Under the pieces are notes generated by a model. That model was not told the DNA's origin, did no database searches, and worked only from the letters and a program-made list of their open reading frames with translations. This document shows, piece after piece, positions 8,911 to 18,172 of a stretch of DNA of 33,281 nucleotides. The stretch is taken from assembly GCA_030655535.1 (NCBI GenBank), contig JAURVK010000040.1, positions 1 to 33,281 on the forward strand, written 5' to 3'. How positions within the stretch are numbered: position 1 is the first letter of the stretch; each line of letters starts with the position of its first letter. This DNA is from Methylobacter sp. (GTDB taxonomy: Bacteria > Pseudomonadota > Gammaproteobacteria > Methylococcales > Methylomonadaceae). The translations under genes were made by a program, and so were the position numbers.

Positions 8911-10026
8911 GTGGATCAAAATTACCTAGTCAATTTAGTGTCAGGACTTTTTGGTTCCAAAAGGGAAGTTGAAACTCAAACCAGTTCCCCCGCATATTTT
9001 AGTGATCCTAATGGACTGACTGGAGTTGATAGGTATTTGAAAAGCCAGGAAGTTGTGCCGGTGCCAAGTGGAGTTGCGAGGTATTTGAGCAGTCTGGAAG
9101 AGTTGTTGGCAACCAATGAAGTTGCTGATGCTTTGGAAAGTCACGAAGAAGTGTTAATAGCTGATGAGGATCTCGGCAATCAGGAAGGCGAGGTATCATT
9201 GAGCAGTGTTGCCAAGTACCTGGAGAAATTGGATCAGCATCCTGTAAGCAGCGTTGCCAAATATATGGCAAGGCAAGCTATTGTCGCAAAAAAAGCACCG
9301 AAAATTAGTGGTGTCGCTAAGTATATGACCCAGCATGCTGTCGTTACAAAAAAAGCGCCCGTAGTAAGCAGTGTCGCCAGGTATGTGGAAAAACAAGCCA
9401 ACTCTCCCGCTATAAGTGGTGTTTCTAAGTACTTAATAAGGCAGTCTATATCTGCTAGAAATACAGTAGCAGCAACCGGAGTAGCAAAATATCTTGAAGA
9501 CGAGTCCATCGTTGCGAGAAAAGCGGCGGCGGCGACTATAGTTGCCAGATATTTGGAAGAGCAGCGCATTTCCGCAAAAGAGCAAGAAAAAGAACAAGAA
9601 CTAGAACAGCAGTTGGCTAGAGAAAAAGAGATGGAAAAAGCGGGCGAAAGGGCATCTGCAGCGGCCGCTGCAACCGGAGTGGCTCGATATTTGGAAGAGC
9701 AAGCAATTTTGGCAAAAGAAAAGCCCCCGGTAAGCGGTGTTGCCAAATACGTGGCAAAACAAATATTATCCAGAAAAGAAGCGCCTGTTTTGACTGGCGT
9801 AGAAAAGTACATGGCAAGACAAGCAATATACGTAAAAAAAGCTCCGATTATAAGTGGCGTTGCAAAGTACGTGGAAAAAGAGGCGTTGACCGCAAAAATA
9901 TTGCCTAAAGCAAGTGGAGTCACCAAATATATGCAAAAACAGGCTGTATTGCCGCCCTCAAGCGGGGTCTCTAAATACGTGAGTAGGCAAGTTATTGCTG
10001 CAAGAGCAATACCTGAAAAAGTGTGA
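8911..10026 (+). CDS. Repeat protein with 15 copies of the [ST][GSI]Vx[KR]Y[LMV] motif; no TM segment apparent
   Basis: 371-aa ORF starting at GTG 8911, 3 nt after the upstream stop. Motifs in order: TGVDRYL, SGVARYL, SSVAKYL, SSVAKYM, SGVAKYM, SSVARYV, SGVSKYL, TGVAKYL, TIVARYL, TGVARYL, SGVAKYV, TGVEKYM, SGVAKYV, SGVTKYM, SGVSKYV. Spacing is usually 20 or 16 aa. Confidence 0.85.
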   Translation: MDQNYLVNLVSGLFGSKREVETQTSSPAYFSDPNGLTGVDRYLKSQEVVPVPSGVARYLSSLEELLATNEVADALESHEEVLIADEDLGNQEGEVSLSSVAKYLEKLDQHPVSSVAKYMARQAIVAKKAPKISGVAKYMTQHAVVTKKAPVVSSVARYVEKQANSPAISGVSKYLIRQSISARNTVAATGVAKYLEDESIVARKAAAATIVARYLEEQRISAKEQEKEQELEQQLAREKEMEKAGERASAAAAATGVARYLEEQAILAKEKPPVSGVAKYVAKQILSRKEAPVLTGVEKYMARQAIYVKKAPIISGVAKYVEKEALTAKILPKASGVTKYMQKQAVLPPSSGVSKYVSRQVIAARAIPEKV

Positions 10027-10101
10027 TTTGATCGAGTTGTATTAATAACGTGTTAAATGTCTTGGTCGAATATGAGTCGGCTGTCGTTCATTGTTGTGAT
10101 T

Positions 10102-10125
10102 AAAACGATACCTGTGTATCATTTT
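10102..10125 (+). terminator. Candidate hairpin terminator downstream of the repeat-protein genes
   Basis: AAAACGATAC-CTGT-GTATCATTTT: 10-bp arms with one mismatch and a TTTT end. Low GC makes this uncertain. Confidence 0.4.
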
Positions 10126-10323
10126 AAGCTTGAACGCTATCGTTAATTAGTTTCCCGAAGTAAATGGATTCAGTTCTTGGGGGCTATGCGAAAAACGACT
10201 CATTGATTCAATAAGTAATTGCTTACTTACTAGGCATGACTGAGGGTTGTACTGCTATTTCATGATAAACAATCAGGGCTCACAGTATAATTCTACCCCA
10301 CCCTTGTAATTATATTGGATGTC

Positions 10324-10363
10324 ACACTTGCCTATTTCAAATGTATTTGGAAATGACAAGTGT
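10324..10363. promoter_or_regulatory. Long AT-rich inverted repeat upstream of tal (possible operator, terminator or UTR hairpin)
   Basis: ACACTTG-CCT-ATTTCAAAT-GT-ATTTGGAAAT-GA-CAAGTGT: near-continuous dyad with a small internal loop, ending 42 nt before the tal start. Confidence 0.5.
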
Positions 10364-10405
10364 ATGTCCTGATGTTTTTAAAATTTAAAATTAAAGGAGC
10401 CCTTA

Positions 10406-11392
10406 ATGGCGAAGACTTTACTTGAACAACTGAGAAAAATGACTGTTGTTGTAGCCGATACTGGTGATATCCAGGCTATTGAAACTTTCACTCCGCATGA
10501 TGCGACAACTAATCCATCCTTAATTACTGCAGCTGCTCAAATGCCACAATATCAAGGGATTGTCGATGATACCTTGAAAGGCGCCAGAGAAACTTTAGGT
10601 AAAGATGCATCTGCAGCGCAAGTGGCTACCCTTGCTTTCGAGCGGCTAGCTGTTTCTTTCGGGCACAAGATACTTGAGGTAATTCCGGGTCGTGTTTCTA
10701 CTGAAGTAGATGCTCGCCTTTCCTTCGATACTGATGCCAGTATCGCCGTAGGTCGCGATTTGATTGCCATGTATGAAGCGCAAGGTGTTTCACGCGAACG
10801 AGTGCTGATTAAAATTGCAGCGACTTGGGAAGGAATACAGGCGGCCGCAGTTCTTGAAAAAGAAGGTATTCACTGTAATCTGACCTTATTATTCGGTCTG
10901 CATCAGGCAATCGCCTGTGCCGAGAATGGAATTACGCTGATTTCACCTTTTGTTGGCCGTATTCTTGACTGGTATAAAAAAGACACTGGTCGTGATTCTT
11001 ATGCGCCGGCTGAAGATCCTGGTGTGTTGTCTGTTACAGAAATCTATAACTACTACAAAAAATTCGGCTATAAAACCGAGGTTATGGGTGCAAGCTTCCG
11101 TAACATTGGCGAGATTGTTGAATTGGCAGGTTGTGATTTATTGACCATTGCGCCGGCCTTATTAGCTGAACTCCAGTCTACAGAAGGTGATCTGGAACGT
11201 AAGTTGGATCCGAAAAATGCAAGCAATGCGTCAATTGAAAAAATGACAATTGACAAAGCAACTTTTGATCGTATGCATGCCGAAAATCGTATGGCTTCTG
11301 ACAAGCTCGCAGAAGGTATCGATGGCTTCACCAAAGCGTTAGAGTCTTTAGAAGGAATTCTTTCGGCACGGTTAGCGGTTTTAGAAGGATAA
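10406..11392 (+). CDS. tal: Transaldolase
   Basis: [72 protein letters not shown] and [14 protein letters not shown] are typical of TalB. RBS AAAGGAG lies upstream. Confidence 0.96.
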   Translation: MAKTLLEQLRKMTVVVADTGDIQAIETFTPHDATTNPSLITAAAQMPQYQGIVDDTLKGARETLGKDASAAQVATLAFERLAVSFGHKILEVIPGRVSTEVDARLSFDTDASIAVGRDLIAMYEAQGVSRERVLIKIAATWEGIQAAAVLEKEGIHCNLTLLFGLHQAIACAENGITLISPFVGRILDWYKKDTGRDSYAPAEDPGVLSVTEIYNYYKKFGYKTEVMGASFRNIGEIVELAGCDLLTIAPALLAELQSTEGDLERKLDPKNASNASIEKMTIDKATFDRMHAENRMASDKLAEGIDGFTKALESLEGILSARLAVLEG

Positions 11393-11404
11393 GTTGTTTT
11401 AAGC

Positions 11405-11440
11405 CACCCGGTTTATATCTATAAGCCGGGTGATGTTTCT
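11405..11440 (+). terminator. Rho-independent terminator after tal
   Basis: CACCCGGTTTATATCTATAAGCCGGGTG stem followed by ATGTTTCTTCTTTTT. Confidence 0.8.
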
Positions 11441-11794
11441 TCTTTTTCATTGTCATCAACTACGTAACCATGGGGTAGTATCCTCAACTACGCTATAAAA
11501 TTTGGCACGGATGTCCAAAGTAAATCAATTGTTATCATCCGCTTTCTATCATAAGGTGGAAAATCCGCTGCTTTTTGAGCTCAAAATCTATTCACAGTTA
11601 TCCGATACTACGGCTTTTGCACGACGATCATAAAGTAATTTAGTAGTGGACAGGTTTTTGAATTTTTACGGCATAACATCAAACTTGCTGTCCGCTTTAA
11701 GATCAATCAAGTGAATATGGATTCCGTTAAGTAGATAAATTCTCAGTGCAGAGGTACTTCAAAAGCATTAAATTAACTCTTTCAATTAATTAAT

Positions 11795-11804
11795 GCGTTT
11801 ACCT
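11795..11804. repeat. Target site duplication, left copy (GCGTTTACCT)
   Basis: Identical to 13013-13022, immediately outside the IS terminal inverted repeats. Confidence 0.93.
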
Positions 11805-13012
11805 CAGGGCTACCTCATTAAAAAATAGCCCCCCGTAAACCAAATTTAGGATAATGGCGAGCTAAACCACACTCAAGGAACCATAAGAAATGGATTTTTT
11901 GGATATTTTTGGACAGCTCGACGATCCCCGCATTGAACGGAAAAAACTGCACCCTCATGCCCGAAATACTGCTACTGACGTTGTGTGCTGTCATTTGCGG
12001 GGCAGAAAGCTGGGATGATATGAGGCATTTGGCAAGTCAAAGCCGGATTTTTTACGCCAGTATCTGCCGTATAAGAACGGTATGCCGAGCGATGACACCC
12101 TGCGGCGGTTTTTCCGAGCCATTGATAGCACGCAGTTCCAGCGTTTGTTTGTGGAATGGATTCGGGTCTGGTTAAGTCCTGAAGTGGCGGGTAAAGTGGT
12201 GGCCATTGATGGTAAAACGCTACGTGGCAGCTATGATGGCGAGCAGTCGCCGATACACTTCGTGTCAGCTTTTGCCAGCGAAGCGGGGATCGTCTTAGGG
12301 CAGATTAAAATCCGTGAAAAATCTAATGAGATTACCGCGATTCCTGAACTATTGAACTGGCTGGATGTGCGCGGCGCTATCGTGACTATTGATGCCATGG
12401 GTTGCCAAAAAGCCATCGCCGAGAAAATCATCGATAAAGGTGGCGATTACCTATTGGCGCTTAAAGGCAACCAAAGCAGCCTGCATAATGATGTCCGCCT
12501 GCATTTTGAACAGACCGCCCCGGCATCGCTGACCCGGATGGCTCGTGCTGAAAGCCTTGATAAAGGCCACGGGCGTATCGAAGTCCGGCAGTGCCGGGTC
12601 AGTACCGATATTGACTGGCTTAGGGCGAGTCACCCGGAGTGGAAAAATCTGGGCGGCATTATCGCTATTGATAGTGAGCGGCACATCGGCGATACAACGA
12701 CTCAAGAAACCCGTTACTTTATCAGCAGTTCGCTGGCCTCGGCAGCGCAGATGCTGGCCGCCGTGCGTTTGCACTGGGGTATCGAAAACCAGTTGCATTG
12801 GGTGCTGGATATGTCTTTCGGTGAAGACCAGAGCCGCATACGTAAAGATAATGCCCCAACCAATGTCGCTATTATCCGTCATGCCGCACTGAACATGATA
12901 CGACAGGCTCAAAAGAAACGGATGTCCATCAAACGTATGCGTAAAGTAGCGGGCTGGGATGATTCTGCCTTAACTGATATTTTGGCTCAGGTTTTTTAAT
13001 GAGGTAGCCCTG
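11805..13012 (+). mobile_element. ISAs1-family-like insertion sequence, 1208 bp, with perfect 21-bp terminal inverted repeats
   Basis: IRL CAGGGCTACCTCATTAAAAAA (11805-11825) is the exact reverse complement of IRR TTTTTTAATGAGGTAGCCCTG (12992-13012). Both ends are flanked by the direct repeat GCGTTTACCT. Confidence 0.95.
11890..12999 (+). pseudogene. ISAs1-family transposase with two compensating frameshifts in the N-terminal part
   Basis: Frame 1 reads MDFLDIFGQLDDPRIERKKLHP. Frame 2 then reads MPEILLLTLCAVICGAESWDDM. Frame 1 resumes as GKSKPDFLRQYLPYKNGMPSDDTLRRFFRAID and continues to TAA 12999, which lies inside IRR. The long ORF 12082-12999 carries VAIDGKTLRGS, ALKGNQ and HWGIENQLHWVLDMSFGEDQSRIR. 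Confidence 0.85.
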
Positions 13013-13022
13013 GCGTTTACCT
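13013..13022. repeat. Target site duplication, right copy (GCGTTTACCT)
   Basis: Identical to 11795-11804. Confidence 0.93.
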
Positions 13023-13238
13023 GAAAGGGGTCAAAAAACCGCTCAAACTGTTTTATAATCTACCCATTTAGACGCGATATGAATGCCGTTGTTTATTGTG
13101 AAAATAATATCTGTTAATATTCAAACCGCACTGGTTTTAGTTCGGTTTATGGGTTAATCCAATGTGTTATGTTTCGTAGAACCACCTCAATGCGAAATCT
13201 AATTAAATAATAAGTGAGGTGAATTTTGGAAATATATT

Positions 13239-13757
13239 ATGAACAATCTTACAGCGCTTTCACTCAGTATTGCCGGTCTGGCTGGGGTAGCAACATTTTT
13301 GGCGGTGGGACCACTTAGCGGTATCTTTTTTATATGGGCTGCAACCATTGCATGGGCCGCCTACTTTTTTCTCGGCGCCTCTCAGGAAGCTTTAAAAAAC
13401 ACCATCGTGTGTGGAATTTTCGGTGTTTTTATGGCTTGGTTGGCTGCTATTCAAATTACCAATATTCCTTCCTCAGCAATTCTTGGCTTCCCGTTTTGGG
13501 CTGCCGTTACAGTAACTTTTTCAGTCGTAGTTATGTGTCTTGCGGCAAATATTCCTGCACTTGCAACAATACCGGCAAGCGTACTCGGGTATTCTTCTGC
13601 ATTTGCATACTTGCTGCAAACGCCCGGTAAATTGAGTAAAGATATTCTGCTGAGTGTTTCTTTGGATAATGTATTAATTGTAATATCCATCTCTATTGTA
13701 GTCGGTACATACTTCGGTCAGTGGTCAGGGCAGCTGAGCGCTAAGTTGACCAAGTAA
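13239..13757 (+). CDS. DUF1097-type integral membrane protein
   Basis: 172-aa highly hydrophobic ORF with multiple TM segments and overall resemblance to the DUF1097/YcdZ-like family. Confidence 0.65.
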   Translation: MNNLTALSLSIAGLAGVATFLAVGPLSGIFFIWAATIAWAAYFFLGASQEALKNTIVCGIFGVFMAWLAAIQITNIPSSAILGFPFWAAVTVTFSVVVMCLAANIPALATIPASVLGYSSAFAYLLQTPGKLSKDILLSVSLDNVLIVISISIVVGTYFGQWSGQLSAKLTK

Positions 13758-14261
13758 TTTAACCAGAGGCTGTGAGTTTAAGTCGAGTGGTAACGAATTT
13801 TCAATAGAATTGTGCCTTTCTGGTCGTCTCTCATCATTATATTTAATCTGTGAATTATTTTACGATATGGGAGCGGCCGGCGCTTTTCATGTTAGAGCTT
13901 GAGTAAAGAATGATTGAAATGTAAGATCCTGAAAAACATTGCCAAAAAATAGACGTAACCTGCCGAATTCGCACTACATACCTATACGTTGTTGATTTAT
14001 CAGCATGATAAAGCTGTCCTGAAACATTCATTACGTGTGCTACTTATTTTTCGTTTTCTGACGTAATCAAAAATATCCCGCTCGCTTATGGTTTCTCCGG
14101 TAAATAATTTCCAAGCCACTACAGTGAAATTTACGCCGTGATCGCGAAATTTTCACGCATTTTTTTATGGTGCACAAAATTTTACTGGCGGTCTTTTTAG
14201 GTTTAAATCATACAAGTCGTAATCCATCTTGAATCGGTTACCTTTCGCCTTGCGCCTGCAT

Positions 14262-15905
<1,644 letters not shown>

Positions 15906-15969
15906 TTAATTCGACAATTAACCTGGTGGACTAAAGTACACCAAAATTCTTCTCTAGTGTAGATCATTT

Positions 15970-16512
15970 ATGTTACGAATCTATTTATTGCTGTGTTGTA
16001 GTGTTTTTTCTTTTGCTGTCATCGCGGACGATGACGTCTGGCTTTTAGTGGATACCAAAGCACTTACTATTGAGGTGAAAAAAGGCCAGCAGACGCTTGA
16101 AACCTTAAATGATATTGCCATTGGACAAGGCGGTGCCGGGTTTAAAAACCATCGGGGCGATAATGTCACGCCTTTTGGAAGTTACCGAATAGGCTGGGTT
16201 GGCGAACAAAGTTCCTTCCGAAAGTTTTTTGGTTTAACTTATCCGTCCACAGAGGATGCTCAAAAAGCCCTGGAACAGGGTGTTATTGATCAGGTGGCTT
16301 ACAATAGTATTGTGACTGCTCATCGGTATCATCAAGTGCCGCCGCAAAACACAGCTTTAGGCGGACGAATAGGTATTCATGGTTTGGGACGAGCGGATGA
16401 AAAAATCCATAAATCCATGAATTGGACTCATGGTTGCATTGCCTTAACCAACGGACAGATTGACCATTTAAGTCAATGGCTAGGCAAGGGAACGGTAGTG
16501 AAAATAAAATAA
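15970..16512 (+). CDS. L,D-transpeptidase catalytic domain (YkuD-type) exported protein
   Basis: Signal-peptide N-terminus, then VTPFGSYRIGWVGEQSSF and GGRIGIHGLGRADEKIHKSMNWTHGCIALTN, with the catalytic HGC motif. Confidence 0.88.
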   Translation: MLRIYLLLCCSVFSFAVIADDDVWLLVDTKALTIEVKKGQQTLETLNDIAIGQGGAGFKNHRGDNVTPFGSYRIGWVGEQSSFRKFFGLTYPSTEDAQKALEQGVIDQVAYNSIVTAHRYHQVPPQNTALGGRIGIHGLGRADEKIHKSMNWTHGCIALTNGQIDHLSQWLGKGTVVKIK

Positions 16513-16710
16513 AGAAAATTGCTATTATTGAGTTGGTGTCAAAATATTTCTTTGCAATAAGAAACAATTGCTTGTATTAGTCTGTGTTGTAGGGGAAATT
16601 ATTATTTGAGCTTTCCCAAAATAAAACTGGAAAATAGTTTAAAAACAGTTCAAAATTGAAACTTGGTAAGTGTTTTTTTTGTGTAATAACTTTTAAAAGG
16701 GAAAATAAGT

Positions 16711-16989
16711 ATGAAAAAAGTAATAAAATTATCAATGATTGCTCTGGTTGCTAGCTTGGCTGTTGGTTGTGCAAGCACTTCCGATATTGAAAACCTGCAA
16801 TCACAAGTTGATGGCTTGAAAACTTCTGTTGCACAAGCATCAGCTGATGCAGCTAGCGCAAAAAGCGCTGCTGATTCTGCTTCTTCACAAGCTGCTGCTG
16901 CTGAAGCTGCTGCTAACCGTGCAGCTCAGTATGCTCAAGACACAAACAGCAAACTGGACAGCATGTTTAAAAAATCAATGATGAAATAA
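16711..16989 (+). CDS. Lpp/OprI-like alanine-zipper lipoprotein ending in Lys
   Basis: Lipobox LAVGCAS after a lipoprotein signal peptide; heptad-rich Ala helix (SADAASAKSAADSASSQAAAAEAAANRAAQYAQDTNSKLDSMFKKSMMK). Confidence 0.88.
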   Translation: MKKVIKLSMIALVASLAVGCASTSDIENLQSQVDGLKTSVAQASADAASAKSAADSASSQAAAAEAAANRAAQYAQDTNSKLDSMFKKSMMK

Positions 16990-17010
16990 ATCATCGCTGA
17001 TTTAAAAAAA

Positions 17011-17047
17011 AAAGCCCGGTGGAATTTTCCACCGGGCTTTTTTTTTG
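17011..17047 (+). terminator. Strong Rho-independent terminator after the lpp-like gene
   Basis: AAAGCCCGGTGGA-ATTT-TCCACCGGGCTTT perfect stem flanked by an A-tract and a T-tract. Confidence 0.95.
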
Positions 17048-17132
17048 AGTATATGATTCAGGTAGGATGTTTTGAATTCAAGCAATGCTTACCCATGGTA
17101 GAATAAAGACTTTTTTAAATTTGCCACATTTC

Positions 17133-18167
17133 ATGCGTCTCATTAGAGGATTACCTCATTTAAAACCGTTAAAATCGGGCTGTGTACTGACGATTGGGAA
17201 TTTTGACGGCCTGCATTTAGGGCATAGAGCGGTGATAGAAAAGCTGGTTGAGCGAGGCGAGGCATTAGCTTTGCCCGTTATTGTTATGACGTTTGAACCG
17301 CAGCCGCTGGAGTATTTTCTGGGAGAAAATGCACCGTCACGGTTGATGTGTTTGCGGGAAAAAGTGCTCGGATTCTCCAAATTACCCGTTGATGAGTTAT
17401 TGATATTGCGATTTAATCAAAATTTTGCCGACTGTGATGCCGAGCGCTTTATTGAGGACATTTTAGTGAAAAAACTGAATGTAAAGCATCTGGTGGTCGG
17501 GGATGATTTTCATTTTGGTAAGACCCGGCGCGGCAATTTCGCGATGCTCAAGGATAAGGGCAAGATATTTGGTTTTGAGGTTGAAGATACCGGGTCTTAT
17601 CAAGTAACCGGGCTTCGAGTAAGCAGTACGCTAATCAGGGATGCGTTGGGCGATGGCGATTTGGCTCTGGCTGAAAAAATGTTGGGTTGCTGTTATTCTG
17701 TTTGCGGGCGTGTGGCACATGGCGACAAGCGCGGAAGAGCTATCGGTTACCCTACTGCTAATATACAGATGTTTAGAAAAAATACTCCTGTTAATGGGGT
17801 GTTTGCCGTTACCATGACCGGTATTGATGGACGCGAATTTGAAGGTGTTGCGAATGTAGGCACCCGGCCCACATTTGACGGTGGTTCAAAGATTATACTG
17901 GAAGTGCATTTATTCGATTTTAATAGGGAGATTTACGGTCGCTATGTGGAAGTGCATTTCAAACAAAAAATCAGGGATGAAATGCGTTTTCAGTCGCTGG
18001 ATGAGCTTAAAGTCCAGATTATAAAAGATGTGGCTAAGGTCAAGGCCGCGCTTTGCTCCCTGCGCGCTTGCAGCATACACACCCTCCCTGGTGATCGCCG
18101 CGCCGGCTCCTTACCGGCTAGCGGCATACACACCCTCCCTGGTGATAAAGATTTTTGCCGAGATTAA
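17133..18167 (+). CDS. ribF: Bifunctional riboflavin kinase/FAD synthetase
   Basis: [71 protein letters not shown] and [11 protein letters not shown]. The ORF track starts at 17085, but similarity starts at 17133. Confidence 0.95.
   Translation: MRLIRGLPHLKPLKSGCVLTIGNFDGLHLGHRAVIEKLVERGEALALPVIVMTFEPQPLEYFLGENAPSRLMCLREKVLGFSKLPVDELLILRFNQNFADCDAERFIEDILVKKLNVKHLVVGDDFHFGKTRRGNFAMLKDKGKIFGFEVEDTGSYQVTGLRVSSTLIRDALGDGDLALAEKMLGCCYSVCGRVAHGDKRGRAIGYPTANIQMFRKNTPVNGVFAVTMTGIDGREFEGVANVGTRPTFDGGSKIILEVHLFDFNREIYGRYVEVHFKQKIRDEMRFQSLDELKVQIIKDVAKVKAALCSLRACSIHTLPGDRRAGSLPASGIHTLPGDKDFCRD
18070..18146 (+). repeat. Direct repeat of 26 bp with 51-bp period at the 3' end of ribF
   Basis: GCAGCATACACACCCTCCCTGGTGAT (18070-18095) and GCGGCATACACACCCTCCCTGGTGAT (18121-18146), translated in frame as [S/G]IHTLPGD twice. 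Confidence 0.9.
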
Positions 18168-18172
18168 TTGTT

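Noticed and set aside
9234-9926. 230-aa minus-strand ORF opposite the repeat protein
   Set aside because: It is a by-product of the repetitive plus-strand coding sequence (antisense of GVAKY-type repeats gives periodic ATPL/YLAT units). The plus-strand ORF has the start context and motif conservation.
8911-10026. Possible CRISPR array or DNA minisatellite because of periodicity of about 60 bp
   Set aside because: The nucleotide units are divergent and the conservation is at amino-acid level; there are no identical repeats or spacers and no cas genes.
8173-10026. Possible carboxysome/CsoS2 or other microcompartment shell cluster
   Set aside because: No BMC-domain or pentameric vertex shell proteins and no Rubisco in the window. 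Only the multivalent-repeat architecture is analogous.
12451-12912. 153-aa minus-strand ORF in the IS element
   Set aside because: Antisense of the conserved transposase frame; no independent support.
17048-17132. Possible FMN riboswitch upstream of ribF
   Set aside because: The leader is short and lacks the conserved RFN-element segments; ribF starts right after the lpp terminator.
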